DNA of 34,116 bases from Syntrophomonadaceae bacterium (GCA_012729495.1 JAAYCZ010000310.1:1-34116); one strand, 5' to 3'. Shown: positions 8,640-16,756, numbered from the stretch's first letter. Numbers and translations are program-made. The notes: generated by a model from the letters alone, not told the origin.

Positions 8640-10472
8640 TTAAAAATCGAAAACTTCTACCGGTGCATCAATGGCAGTACGGTCGGCGATCTTGATCAAA
8701 TCAGCCGTGTACCATACATTTGGCACAATGCTGCGCAGATAGTAACGGGCAGATAGGGTTTTACCATAATAATACATGTAATCATAATGATCTTCGCCCA
8801 GTTCCTGTGCGCAACGGCTGGCAATCACCGCCTGATCCAGCAGCAAATAGCCGCAGTATAATTGGGCAGTAGCTGTCAAAATGCGCCGGGCATACAGCCC
8901 GATTAGTCCAGCGTTGCCGGATTTCATAAAGCCCATAGCCGTCATCATGATGCCACGATAAGCCTGCAAGGCTTTCTCCAGGTGTTCAATTTCCAGTTCC
9001 CAGCCCTCCCAATTGCCTTTTTGGGCTGCAATAAAGTCTTCGACTTCTTTGAGCATGGAGGCAAAATGTTCTCCTTTGGCTTGGGTCCATTTACGGCCAA
9101 TCAGGTCCATGGATTGAATATAATTGGTGCCTTCCCAGATGGACCAGATTTTTACGTCGCGGGCTGAATTGGCTGCCGGGTAATCTTCGCAATAACCGTA
9201 TCCGCCATAGGACTGCAGGGATTCACCGATCAGGGTCCAGCCCTCATCACTGGGATAAGCTTTGCACAACGGGGTCAGAACATCCAGTTTGCTTCGGGCC
9301 CATTTGCGACGGGCCGGGTCCGGATCATAAGCTTTAACATCCGAATAGTAGTAGCACTTGGCCAGTAAAGCCCGGCAGGCTTCCGTGGTAGACTTGCTCA
9401 TCATGTACATGCGTTTTACGTCTTCATGCTGGTTGATAGTGACCCGGCCTGCTTTAGGATTGGTCAGCAGACGGCCCTGGACTCTTTCCTTGCCGTAGTC
9501 TTTGGCATTCCAGTAAGCATTAGCGGTCACAGCGGTGGACAGGCGTCCGGTATCCAGACGTGCTTCATTCATCATGTTAAACATTTGAGCCATACCCTGA
9601 CCGGCTCCGGTCTCATCCGGTATATTACCGACGATAAAGCCCCGGCAGCCTTTGTTCTCACCAACCACCAGTTGAGCGGTGGAGGAACCCTTCAGGCCCA
9701 TCTTATGTTCTACGCCGATGCATTGCACATCATTGGGAGACAGACTGCCGTCATCATTGACCCAGTATTTCGGGACCACAAACAGGGAAAGCCCTTTGGT
9801 TCCGGAAGCTGCGCCCTGCACCCGGGCCAGATACATATGTATAATATTTTCTACATCATCCCGGTCACCACAAGTTATAAAGATTTTTTGTCCGACAATG
9901 TTGTAAATTCCCGGGACATCAGTAGGGATAGCTTTGGACAATAAATCACCGGCATCGCTGCCAGTGGTCGGCTCGGTTATAGACATGGTTCCGCCCCAGG
10001 TACCATCCAATAACTTGGGCAGGAAGCGTTCCTGAACTTCTTTGGAGGCATAATCCTGAATAATATCCACCACGCCTTGACCGGTGTTCAAATAGGGCAT
10101 GAAAGCCGGGTTGGCAGCAGACATGATTTCCACCAGCATGTTGATGATCATCAAGGGCAGGGCGCCCTCCGTCTGGTGCCCGTAGTTGCTGGTTCCCCAG
10201 CCCTGTTCCTGCAGAAAATGATAGACTTTATGGAATGAAGGGGGGATATAAGCCTGTCCGTTCTCATAGCGGACCCCAAAGGTTTCACCGTCTTCTGCGG
10301 TGGGAGCGATAACTTCTTCCGCAATTTGTCTGACCTGGTCTACCACTGTATCAACGTCATCTTTACTCCAGTAATCCTTGTATCTGTCATAGGCCAGTAC
10401 TTCATCCAGCGGCAGCCATTCTTTCAGGATAAACTTGACATCACGGGTATTATAAGCATATTTGTATGACAT
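8640..10472 (-). CDS. Acyl-CoA dehydrogenase, long (about 600-residue, DmdC-like) type
   Basis: A 610-residue FAD enzyme that oxidises an acyl-CoA to the trans-2-enoyl-CoA and passes electrons to ETF. The N-terminal segment with FILKEWLPLDEVL (14-26) marks the long DmdC-like subfamily. The FAD-binding middle domain has MSITEPTTGSDAGDL (163-177). The C-terminal helical domain has SYGGYGYCEDYP (421-432) and SIWEGTNYIQSMDLIGRK (444-461), where E447 is the expected catalytic base. An extra C-terminal domain fills residues 470-610. AGAAGGAGTG precedes the ATG by about 10 bases. It stands alone, with no etfAB, thiolase or hydratase beside it, but fits the beta-oxidation needs of a syntrophic fatty-acid oxidiser. 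The chain-length preference cannot be read from sequence. Long leader upstream, terminator downstream. Confidence 0.92.
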   Translation of the reverse strand: MSYKYAYNTRDVKFILKEWLPLDEVLAYDRYKDYWSKDDVDTVVDQVRQIAEEVIAPTAEDGETFGVRYENGQAYIPPSFHKVYHFLQEQGWGTSNYGHQTEGALPLMIINMLVEIMSAANPAFMPYLNTGQGVVDIIQDYASKEVQERFLPKLLDGTWGGTMSITEPTTGSDAGDLLSKAIPTDVPGIYNIVGQKIFITCGDRDDVENIIHMYLARVQGAASGTKGLSLFVVPKYWVNDDGSLSPNDVQCIGVEHKMGLKGSSTAQLVVGENKGCRGFIVGNIPDETGAGQGMAQMFNMMNEARLDTGRLSTAVTANAYWNAKDYGKERVQGRLLTNPKAGRVTINQHEDVKRMYMMSKSTTEACRALLAKCYYYSDVKAYDPDPARRKWARSKLDVLTPLCKAYPSDEGWTLIGESLQSYGGYGYCEDYPAANSARDVKIWSIWEGTNYIQSMDLIGRKWTQAKGEHFASMLKEVEDFIAAQKGNWEGWELEIEHLEKALQAYRGIMMTAMGFMKSGNAGLIGLYARRILTATAQLYCGYLLLDQAVIASRCAQELGEDHYDYMYYYGKTLSARYYLRSIVPNVWYTADLIKIADRTAIDAPVEVFDF

Positions 10473-10960
10473 TCAACATACACTCCTTCTCATATTTATG
10501 GCATCTTGCTTAGTGGGATCATACTGCTTGTCTAGATACCGCCCCCTATTCCTCTATTAAATGTTGACCGGTTAAAAACTTCTATCTTAACAGACCATGT
10601 CCTGATCCAGCAAAAGTTATTTCCGATTTAAACTCCACTCAATAAGGTCTCCAAGATTTTGCAGCTGAATCTTTTGGTTATATTTAACTTTTATCTCTTA
10701 ACAAAATATGTGCGAATTTTGTCCTTTTATCTTGTCGAAGCTTTATGCACAGTTTAGCATAATCCCATTTCTCAGGCAATTTAACAGTGTATTTTCAAAA
10801 TTCAAAATGTCGATTCGTGTCATTTAATATTTTTAATCTTTTTATTTTTTTAACTTTTTATAGGAACAATATTGTTTTATTTCTGCAAATTATAATGAGG
10901 AACTTTTCTACGGTATGTCTTTTAGGGCCTCTCACTCATAACAATAGAATTTCCCGCACT
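10473..10960. other. AT-rich intergenic region upstream of the acyl-CoA dehydrogenase gene
   Basis: This stretch of about 490 bases holds no convincing gene. A 68-codon open frame at 10787-10993 is low in complexity, has no ribosome binding site and runs through the pepF terminator. The region probably holds the promoter and leader of the acyl-CoA dehydrogenase gene. The best minus-strand promoter candidate is TTGCCT (10774-10779), a 17-base gap and an extended -10 TGC-TAAACT (10751-10759), which would give a leader of nearly 280 bases. Confidence 0.4.
10751..10779 (-). promoter_or_regulatory. Candidate promoter of the acyl-CoA dehydrogenase gene
   Basis: On the minus strand, TTGCCT (4 of 6 matches to the -35 consensus) is followed after 17 bases by TAAACT (4 of 6), preceded by TGC, which makes an extended -10. 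The match is weak and rests on sequence alone. Confidence 0.3.
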
Positions 10961-10991
10961 AAAAAAGCACCTACCACATCAGGCAGGTGCT
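10961..10991 (-). terminator. Intrinsic terminator of pepF
   Basis: AGCACCT (10966-10972) pairs with AGGTGCT (10985-10991), and CC with GG inside, around an ACATCA loop. On the minus strand it is followed by six T. It lies 25 bases after the pepF stop codon. Confidence 0.88.
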
Positions 10992-11016
10992 AAAATGATT
11001 AGACTGTTATAATTAA

Positions 11017-12816
11017 CTAGATAAGAGTTTTCAACTCTTCCAGCAGACGGGCGAAATATTTCAAGGCATCATCCACCGGCTCCGGTGTAGTGAGATCCAC
11101 ACCTGCTTTCTGCAGCAACTGGATGGGATAATCAGAACCGCCCGATTTTAAAAATTCCAGGTAGCGCTGCACCGCTGGCTGGCCTTCCTGGCGGATAGCT
11201 TCCTTGATGGCGGTGGCGGCGGAAAAACCGGTGGCATACTTATACACATAAAAGGCGGAATAAAAGTGCGGGATACGGGCCCATTCGATATCGATTTCCT
11301 CATCCAAGACTACATCCGGACCATAATACAGTTTATTCAAATCCCGATAAATGGAACTCATTAATTCAGGGGTTAGCGCTTCTCCCTGTTCGGCCCGTTC
11401 ATGGATTATTTTTTCAAATTCAGCAAACATGGTCTGGCGGTAAACGGTCCCCCGAAATTGTTCGAGGTAGTGGTTGAGCAGGTATATTTTCTCTTGTTTA
11501 TCTTTGCTGTGTTCAAGCAGGTAGTCAATCAGCAGCGATTCATTTACGGTAGAGGCAACTTCCGCTACGAAAATGGAATATTGGGCATAAACATAAGGCT
11601 GGTTCCGGTTGGAATAATAAGAGTGCAGGGAATGACCCATTTCGTGAGCAAGAGTAAACAAATCATCCAGTTTATTATCATAATTCATCAATATATAAGG
11701 CTGCGTGTCATATGTCCCCCAGGAATAAGCACCGCTGGTCTTGCCCTCATTTTCGTAGACATCTATCCACCCTTCTTGCAATCCTTTCCTGACAATTTCA
11801 AGATATTCTTCCCCCAATGGCTGCAGCGCCTTGAGCATGGTTTGCTGAGCTTGTTCATAGGGAATATTTACTTTATAATCTTTGACCAGCGGGGTGTAAA
11901 TATCATACATATGCAATTCATCAACATCCAGCTGTTCTTTCCTTATTTTCATGTAGCGATACATTGGTTCCAAATTATTGTGCACAGCTTCGATCAACCG
12001 GTTATATACTTCCACCGCTATATTATCCCCATCCAGAGATGCGGCCAGCGCCGAAGGATATTTGCGGGCCCGGGCATAAAAAATATCTTTCTTTACACTT
12101 GAACCCAGGCCCGCTCCCAGCGTATTGATCAACTTCCGGTAGGAACTATAGAGTGCTGCAAATGCATCCTGGCGCACCTGGCGGTTCGAACTCTCCATAA
12201 AACTGCCATAGCGTCCTTTGGTCAGCTCAACTTCGTTGCCTTCCTCATCTTTGATTATGGGGAATTTAATATCCGCGTTGTTGAGCATGGTAAAAATATT
12301 GGAGGAAGCCATGGATAGATCCGCCGCCATAGCCAGCAAACGTTCCTCCGGGGCCGAAAGAATATGCTCCTTCTGACGAAGGATCTCCTCCAGGGCATGC
12401 CGGTAAACAGCTAAATCTTTATTCTGCTGCATATATTTATTTAGATCTGCCTCGGGAATCGTAAGTATCTCCGGCACTATAAAAGCTGATGCGCTGCTGG
12501 CCTCAACGCTTAATCTTTCCGCCCGGTCAAAAAGCGCCTGATAAACATGATTGGCATTATTTTCATCCCGGCGCATGCGGGCATAAACATATAATTTTTC
12601 CGCGATCCTTCCCATATCATCAGAAATCTGCAAAACCTTCAGCAGAGCTTCAGCTGATTCTGCCAGACTGCCCTGCAGGGCAGCAATTTTTTCAATCAGT
12701 TGCCCTAATCTTTTAAAATCATCTTCCCAAAGGGTTTCAAGGGTATAAATTTTTTCCAAATCCCATTTAAATTTATCATCAAGCTCTTCTCTTTTTTTCG
12801 TATGCTGCTCAGCCAA
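11017..12816 (-). CDS. pepF: Oligoendopeptidase F (M3 zinc metallopeptidase)
   Basis: A 599-residue cytoplasmic zinc peptidase that degrades short peptides. The M3 signature is clear: HEMGH (391-395) supplies two zinc-binding His and the catalytic Glu, and E419 in FVAEVAST is the third zinc ligand. The N-terminal helical oligoendopeptidase F domain covers about 1-200 and the catalytic domain 205-590, with the typical GAYSWGTYDTQPYILMNY segment (362-379). Length matches the family (about 600). The start is TTG, with GGGAGG 9 bases upstream; no better ATG lies nearby. It is monocistronic, with its own terminator, and is divergent from the rubrerythrin-like gene. Confidence 0.95.
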   Translation of the reverse strand: MAEQHTKKREELDDKFKWDLEKIYTLETLWEDDFKRLGQLIEKIAALQGSLAESAEALLKVLQISDDMGRIAEKLYVYARMRRDENNANHVYQALFDRAERLSVEASSASAFIVPEILTIPEADLNKYMQQNKDLAVYRHALEEILRQKEHILSAPEERLLAMAADLSMASSNIFTMLNNADIKFPIIKDEEGNEVELTKGRYGSFMESSNRQVRQDAFAALYSSYRKLINTLGAGLGSSVKKDIFYARARKYPSALAASLDGDNIAVEVYNRLIEAVHNNLEPMYRYMKIRKEQLDVDELHMYDIYTPLVKDYKVNIPYEQAQQTMLKALQPLGEEYLEIVRKGLQEGWIDVYENEGKTSGAYSWGTYDTQPYILMNYDNKLDDLFTLAHEMGHSLHSYYSNRNQPYVYAQYSIFVAEVASTVNESLLIDYLLEHSKDKQEKIYLLNHYLEQFRGTVYRQTMFAEFEKIIHERAEQGEALTPELMSSIYRDLNKLYYGPDVVLDEEIDIEWARIPHFYSAFYVYKYATGFSAATAIKEAIRQEGQPAVQRYLEFLKSGGSDYPIQLLQKAGVDLTTPEPVDDALKYFARLLEELKTLI

Positions 12817-12902
12817 AATTTAATCCTCCCATTCAGATAATTTTTAAATTTATGTATAAACTTATTCTAACCACTTCCCGCCAGAAATAACATAACTGCT
12901 TG

Positions 12903-12952
12903 TATAATGCAAAAATAATATATAGGGATATTATTTTTTTTAATATTATTAA
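12903..12952 (+). promoter_or_regulatory. Candidate promoter and palindromic operator of the rubrerythrin-like gene
   Basis: A perfect TATAAT stands at 12903-12908, with no good -35. Downstream is an all-A/T inverted repeat (AAAATAATA 12912-12920, TATTATTTT 12929-12937) and then a 13-base palindrome TTAATA-T-TATTAA (12940-12952). The palindrome has the arm-1-arm layout of Fur/PerR-type boxes but does not match them closely. A peroxide-sensing repressor is possible for a rubrerythrin gene; this is speculative. Confidence 0.3.
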
Positions 12953-13020
12953 TACATTTATTGCTTAATTTATAAGCATGCTTTAAACTTAAAGAAATAT
13001 TTAACAAAGGAGGAACAGCA

Positions 13021-13479
13021 ATGGCGGATTTAAACAGTTATATAAACATTCTTTCAATGGCTATTGAAAATGAAGTGGAAGCGTACGAATTTTACCTGGG
13101 TGTATCACAGAAGGTTGAAGATGCCAATATCAAATCCATATTTAAAGAATTGGCTGAACAGGAACTGGGACATAGAGATTTGTTGTCATCTTATCTCAAT
13201 AATGATACCCGTCCCTTAAACTTTGCCGAGCTACCGGACTATAAGGTGTCGGAAACGGTAGCCAAACCCAAACTATCTTTGCAGATGAAACCAGTGGATG
13301 CCATTGCCCTGGCCATGAAGAACGAAGAAGAAGCTATGAATATGTATAAAGACCTGGCTGATAGCAGCACTGACGCGGAACAGAAAAAACTGTTTATGAA
13401 TCTATCCAATATGGAAAAAGGCCATAAAGCGCAATTGGAAGACATCTATACCAACATGGCTTTCCCCGAAACCTGGTAA
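13021..13479 (+). CDS. Rubrerythrin-like diiron (ferritin-like) protein without rubredoxin domain
   Basis: A 152-residue four-helix-bundle protein. The diiron ligand pattern is complete: E18 (ExxA in helix A), ExxH E48-H51 (helix B), E102 (ExxA in helix C) and ExxH E132-H135 (helix D). There is no C-terminal rubredoxin CxxC pair, so it is the erythrin-only form. Such proteins take part in peroxide reduction or iron handling in anaerobes. A linker rich in Pro and Lys (about 64-92) joins the two helix pairs. AAAGGAGG sits 8 bases before the ATG. The VOC protein gene follows 28 bases later and is probably co-transcribed. Confidence 0.88.
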   Translation: MADLNSYINILSMAIENEVEAYEFYLGVSQKVEDANIKSIFKELAEQELGHRDLLSSYLNNDTRPLNFAELPDYKVSETVAKPKLSLQMKPVDAIALAMKNEEEAMNMYKDLADSSTDAEQKKLFMNLSNMEKGHKAQLEDIYTNMAFPETW

Positions 13480-13507
13480 TGCACTTTCATCCCCGGAGGT
13501 ACAAATC

Positions 13508-13876
13508 TTGATATTGAATCATCTGGGCGTGGTCGTCAGTAACTTAACAAAATCGGAAGACTTTTATTGCCGGGCGCTGGGTTGTACCCTTTCCGGACGC
13601 TGGCAGAATGATGAACTTAAAGCAGTTAATCTGCAGTGCGCAGGATTGACCATCGAGTTGCTGGAATACGTCAGTCCTTCGCAAACGTATACACCTGCAG
13701 GAGTCATCAATCACCTGGCTTTTAAAGTCCAGGATATTGAAGCTCAGATTGAACGTTTAAACAAATTGGGGGCAGCGTTTGAAACCGTTTCCCCCAAAAT
13801 TATTGCCAGCAATAAAAAAATAATCTTTTTCCACGGTCCGGATGGAGAAAGAATTGAACTGGTTGAAGAAAACTGA
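13508..13876 (+). CDS. VOC-superfamily protein, methylmalonyl-CoA epimerase/glyoxalase-like
   Basis: A 122-residue single-chain protein of two beta-alpha-beta-beta-beta modules, the vicinal oxygen chelate fold. The four metal ligands expected for the family are present: H5 (NHLG), E50 (IELLEY), H69 (INHLAF) and E117 (RIELVEE). It starts with TTG; GGAGG is 8 bases upstream and there is no competing ATG. Length and opening resemble methylmalonyl-CoA epimerase, but no mutase or carboxylase genes are near, so a glyoxalase or unknown lyase is equally possible. It follows the rubrerythrin-like gene closely. It converges on the HdrD-like pseudogene and no terminator is seen between them. Confidence 0.8.
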   Translation: MILNHLGVVVSNLTKSEDFYCRALGCTLSGRWQNDELKAVNLQCAGLTIELLEYVSPSQTYTPAGVINHLAFKVQDIEAQIERLNKLGAAFETVSPKIIASNKKIIFFHGPDGERIELVEEN

Positions 13877-13879
13877 GTT

Positions 13880-14100
13880 TTATTCAATGCTGTGCCAAAG
13901 TATTTCACAGATATCCATTACCTTCACCTGTTCGTCCTGACCGGCTTCTTTGATCCCATCGGAGATCATTGCATACAGAAGGGGCAATTAACCATGCGGA
14001 CAAATACAGATGATTTTCTTCACTCCATAGTTATCGAAAGTTTCTATATTATGGCGGGCCAGGGATTGATAGAGATAATTCTTCCAAATCACATAAAACC
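13880..14100 (-). pseudogene. Remnant of an HdrD-like CCG-domain Fe-S oxidoreductase
   Basis: Read on the minus strand, the frame from about 14083 gives NYLYQSLARHNIETF, then NYGVKKIICICPHG and a stop. This matches the start of the first CCG (cysteine-rich) domain of HdrD-like Fe-S oxidoreductases, which usually reads ARxNIETLNxYGVKKIVTxCPHC. Next, in another frame, comes NCPFC, which belongs near the end of the second CCG domain. One base out of phase follows MISDGIKEAG and VKVMDICEILWHSIE with a stop at 13880-13882, matching the normal C-terminus. About 100 or more residues between the motifs are missing and there is a one-base frameshift, so the gene is dead. A hydrophobic open segment upstream (LAAFSAAAVWFYVIW) could be the remains of an N-terminal membrane helix. 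In Syntrophomonas, intact relatives (DUF224 type) link ETF to membrane quinones. Confidence 0.7.
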
Positions 14101-14131
14101 AAACAGCAGCTGCAGAAAAGGCAGCCAAAAT

Positions 14132-14169
14132 AAAAACCCCGCCGCCCGTGATTAAACGGGAAGCGGGGT
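14132..14169 (-). terminator. Intrinsic terminator of the LolA-like gene
   Basis: CCCCGC (14137-14142) pairs with GCGGGG (14163-14168), and CCCGT (14145-14149) with ACGGG (14156-14160), around a GATTAA loop. On the minus strand TTTTTATTTT follows. It lies about 30 bases after the stop of the membrane-anchored protein gene and separates it from the pseudogene. Confidence 0.88.
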
Positions 14170-14199
14170 GGATTTAGTTTTAAATTAATTTTTCCCTGT

Positions 14200-14913
14200 T
14201 CATTTTTTACTGTTGGCAGTACGATCCGGCGGTTTAATGACAATGCGTTTGTTAATATCATAAAACTCAGCTTTTATATTCAGACGAGTTTTATCATTGC
14301 GTTGGTTTTGGGCAGTCAGTACCGCCTTTTTGATAACATGGTTATGATAGTCGATCCAAAGCCGGTATTCAAAATTACTCCACAGACTTTCCAGAAGTTG
14401 ATTTTGTAACGATGGCTTGCATCCTACCACCAGACATTCCACACCATCTACTTTGGAGAATCCAATTTTTTTGATTCCTTGCACTCCTTTAAACTGAAAA
14501 TTGGATAGCGGATTCAATTCCGATATGAGCAGTTCACCCGAATTGCTGGTGCCGCTTTCGATAACCAGCCACTTTTTGGAAAAGGAATCAAAGTTATATA
14601 TGGTGCGGTCGATATAATAGATATCAATTGGTGTGTTGACCATCTCCCCCTTTATATGAGTATTACCATTCTCCGTTTCACCTTCTACCCTGCTTATCAC
14701 CTCCTCCCGACCATCAACCGTAAATCCTGACTGCAGTCTGTATCGGAAACTGTTAAGCTGAGGCATTTTTTGCAAAACCTGTTGCAGCTCAACTTCGGGT
14801 TCCAGTTTTGACTTTTCATAGTAATCCATAATTGTGCCGGCACTGGTCAGCAGAGCAAGCAGTAAAATGACGACGGCAATAATTGCCCAATAAGATTTTT
14901 TTATACTTCTCAC
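14200..14913 (-). CDS. Membrane-anchored LolA/LppX-like protein of unknown function
   Basis: A 237-residue protein with one N-terminal hydrophobic helix (about 8-27, YWAIIAVVILLLALLTSAG) and no lipobox Cys after it, so it is probably anchored in the membrane facing outwards. The remainder alternates beta strands in the manner of LolA/LppX half-barrels (FRYRLQSGF, KGEMVNTPIDIYYIDRT, YRLWIDYHNHVIKKAVL, INIKAEFYDINKRI-type segments), a fold used for lipid or hydrophobic ligand binding. The start is odd: AAAAGGAG overlaps the GTG start codon used here, while the codon at the ideal 8-base distance is ATA (residue 4). The first residues are therefore uncertain. It stands alone, divergent from glnA. 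Confidence 0.6.
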   Translation of the reverse strand: MRSIKKSYWAIIAVVILLLALLTSAGTIMDYYEKSKLEPEVELQQVLQKMPQLNSFRYRLQSGFTVDGREEVISRVEGETENGNTHIKGEMVNTPIDIYYIDRTIYNFDSFSKKWLVIESGTSNSGELLISELNPLSNFQFKGVQGIKKIGFSKVDGVECLVVGCKPSLQNQLLESLWSNFEYRLWIDYHNHVIKKAVLTAQNQRNDKTRLNIKAEFYDINKRIVIKPPDRTANSKK

Positions 14914-15288
14914 TCCTTTTCGTATATTTTTATCCGTACCTGGACAATGCCGGTATGAATAAATAAATCATCATTTTTGCTAAAAGCCAAAAGATATTAT
15001 ATTCTTATTAAAATCAATTGAATTATATAACCGCTGAAAAAGCAGAATAATATTCCAAAATTAAAAATGAGGATTGGCTAAAATCTAAAATGGATGCAGA
15101 TTATTTTTGCACACACCATATATAGTGCCTTTATCTTCTTAAAGCGGCTATTTCTCTAAGCTTTTTGGCTATGAGCTAACTATGCAAAAGTCCAAAGTAT
15201 ACAATGTTCCTTATTTTAAATTATTTACTATGTATACCGGCTTCTGATATAATTTGCACCGTAGTTTAATAACAAGGAGGAAGCACGT
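14914..15288. other. Intergenic region between the LolA-like gene and glnA
   Basis: About 375 AT-rich bases between divergent genes. The right end holds the glnA promoter and an inverted repeat GTATACA (15197-15203) / TGTATAC (15231-15237). A classic GlnR/TnrA site (TGTNA-N7-TNACA) was looked for and not found. Nothing coding was seen. Confidence 0.5.
15224..15253 (+). promoter_or_regulatory. Probable glnA promoter
   Basis: A perfect TATAAT (15248-15253) is preceded by TGA, making an extended -10, with TTTACT (15224-15229, 4 of 6) 18 bases upstream. It lies 36 bases before the glnA GTG. The inverted repeat GTATACA/TGTATAC spans the -35 region and could be an operator. Confidence 0.6.
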
Positions 15289-16722
15289 GTGTTTACCAAT
15301 TACAACGAAGTAATGGATTACTGCACAGATAATTCTATTCGGATGATTGACTTTAAAATAATCGATCTTCTGGGTAGATGGCGTCATCTAAGTATTCCTA
15401 CTGCCAGGTTCAAACCGGATACGCTTATCTACGGCATTGGTTTTGATGGTTCCAATTATGGGTTTGCACCGGTAGAAAACAGTGATATGGTATTTATCCC
15501 CGATGTCAGTACCGCTGTACATGAACCTTTCACCGAAGTTCCTACCCTCAGCATGATTGGTGACATCTTTGTCATCACCCAACCGGAAAACCGTCGCTTT
15601 GAGCAAGATCCCCGTTCCATTGCTTACAAAGCTGAAGAATATATGAAATCGACCGGCATAGCCGACGAAATGAGAATCGGACCGGAATTTGAATTCCATG
15701 TTTTTGATCATGTCAGTTATGAATGCAGTCCCAATCATACCAGTTTCACTATCGATGCTGATCAGGCCATTTGGAACAGCGGTGATAACGAATTTCAAAA
15801 TCTGAGTTATAAAGTACCTCACAAAGGCGGTTATCACGCTGCTCCGCCCCAAGATATTCTTTATGATTTAAGATCACGCATGTGTGTTCTGATGGAAGAA
15901 AACCATGTCCCAGTCAAATATCATCATCATGAAGTCGGCGGACCGGGACAGATTGAAATTGAAGTGGAATTTGCCGGTATGCGGGAAATGGCTGACAAAA
16001 CCATGCTGGCCAAATATTTGATTAAGAACCTCGCTTTCCAGGAAGGCAAAACCGTCACTTTTATGCCCAAACCTCTTTATGACGAGGCCGGCAATGGACT
16101 GCATGTACATATGCATCTTTTTAAAGACGGCGAACCTTTATTTTATGATGAAAATGGCTACTCCCAGTTAAGTAAGACGGCTTTATATTTTATCGGCGGA
16201 CTGTTAAAGCACGCACCGGCCGTATTGGCTTTCACCAATCCCAGTACCAATTCCTATAAACGGCTCGTACCCGGCTATGAAGCCCCGGTTAATCTATGTT
16301 TTGCCACTGCCAACCGCAGTGCCGTAATCAGGGTTCCGGCTTATGCCAAAAGTCGTTATCAAAAACGTTTTGAATTCCGCTCTTCAGATGCCACCTGCAA
16401 CCCCTATCTGGCCTATTCCGCCATTCTGATGGCCGGTCTGGACGGCATAATAAATAAAATTGAACCCACTGCCGAAGGCTTTGGGCCCTATGACGTCAAC
16501 CTTTATAATCTGCCCAAAGAAGAACAGGCCAAGATCAAATCACTTCCCAAATCTCTGGATGAAGCACTTGATGCTCTGGAAAAAGATCATGAATTCCTGC
16601 TGAAGGGAGATGTCTTTCCTAAGCGTTTAATTGAGATTTGGATTGAAAACAAACGCAAAGAATCGCGCAAAGTAAATGAATTTCCCCATCCGATGGAATT
16701 TGAGCTTTATTACGATTTATAA
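15289..16722 (+). CDS. glnA: Glutamine synthetase, type I
   Basis: A 477-residue enzyme that joins ammonia to glutamate using ATP. The family blocks are in order: the beta-grasp domain ending in GFDGSNYGF (51-59), RIGPEFEFHVF (129-139, with metal-binding Glu), the GGPGQIEIE strand (217-225), GNGLHVHMHL (268-277), NPSTNSYKRLVPGYEAPV (317-334) and the EFR..D....NPYLAY glutamate-binding block (362-376). Y406 in NLYNLP lies where GSI-beta enzymes carry the adenylylated Tyr (NLYDLP in E. coli), so the protein looks more like the beta than the short Bacillus alpha type. No adenylyltransferase gene is in the window. The start is GTG with AAGGAGG 8 bases upstream. It is monocistronic. Confidence 0.95.
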   Translation: MFTNYNEVMDYCTDNSIRMIDFKIIDLLGRWRHLSIPTARFKPDTLIYGIGFDGSNYGFAPVENSDMVFIPDVSTAVHEPFTEVPTLSMIGDIFVITQPENRRFEQDPRSIAYKAEEYMKSTGIADEMRIGPEFEFHVFDHVSYECSPNHTSFTIDADQAIWNSGDNEFQNLSYKVPHKGGYHAAPPQDILYDLRSRMCVLMEENHVPVKYHHHEVGGPGQIEIEVEFAGMREMADKTMLAKYLIKNLAFQEGKTVTFMPKPLYDEAGNGLHVHMHLFKDGEPLFYDENGYSQLSKTALYFIGGLLKHAPAVLAFTNPSTNSYKRLVPGYEAPVNLCFATANRSAVIRVPAYAKSRYQKRFEFRSSDATCNPYLAYSAILMAGLDGIINKIEPTAEGFGPYDVNLYNLPKEEQAKIKSLPKSLDEALDALEKDHEFLLKGDVFPKRLIEIWIENKRKESRKVNEFPHPMEFELYYDL

Positions 16723-16756
16723 AAAATACAGCCCGGTAAAAATCGGTATATGAATT

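Noticed and set aside
10787-10993. 68-codon plus-strand frame
   Set aside because: Low-complexity Phe/Asn-rich product, no ribosome binding site, ends inside the pepF terminator.
11401-12102. 233-codon plus-strand open frame
   Set aside because: Antisense shadow of pepF, which has an intact zinc site.
13892-14155. 87-codon plus-strand frame after the VOC gene
   Set aside because: GTG start without ribosome binding site; the opposite strand carries recognisable pieces of an HdrD-like protein.
14049-14261. 70-codon minus-strand frame across the end of the LolA-like gene
   Set aside because: It runs through the terminator hairpin and is out of frame with both the LolA-like gene and the pseudogene.
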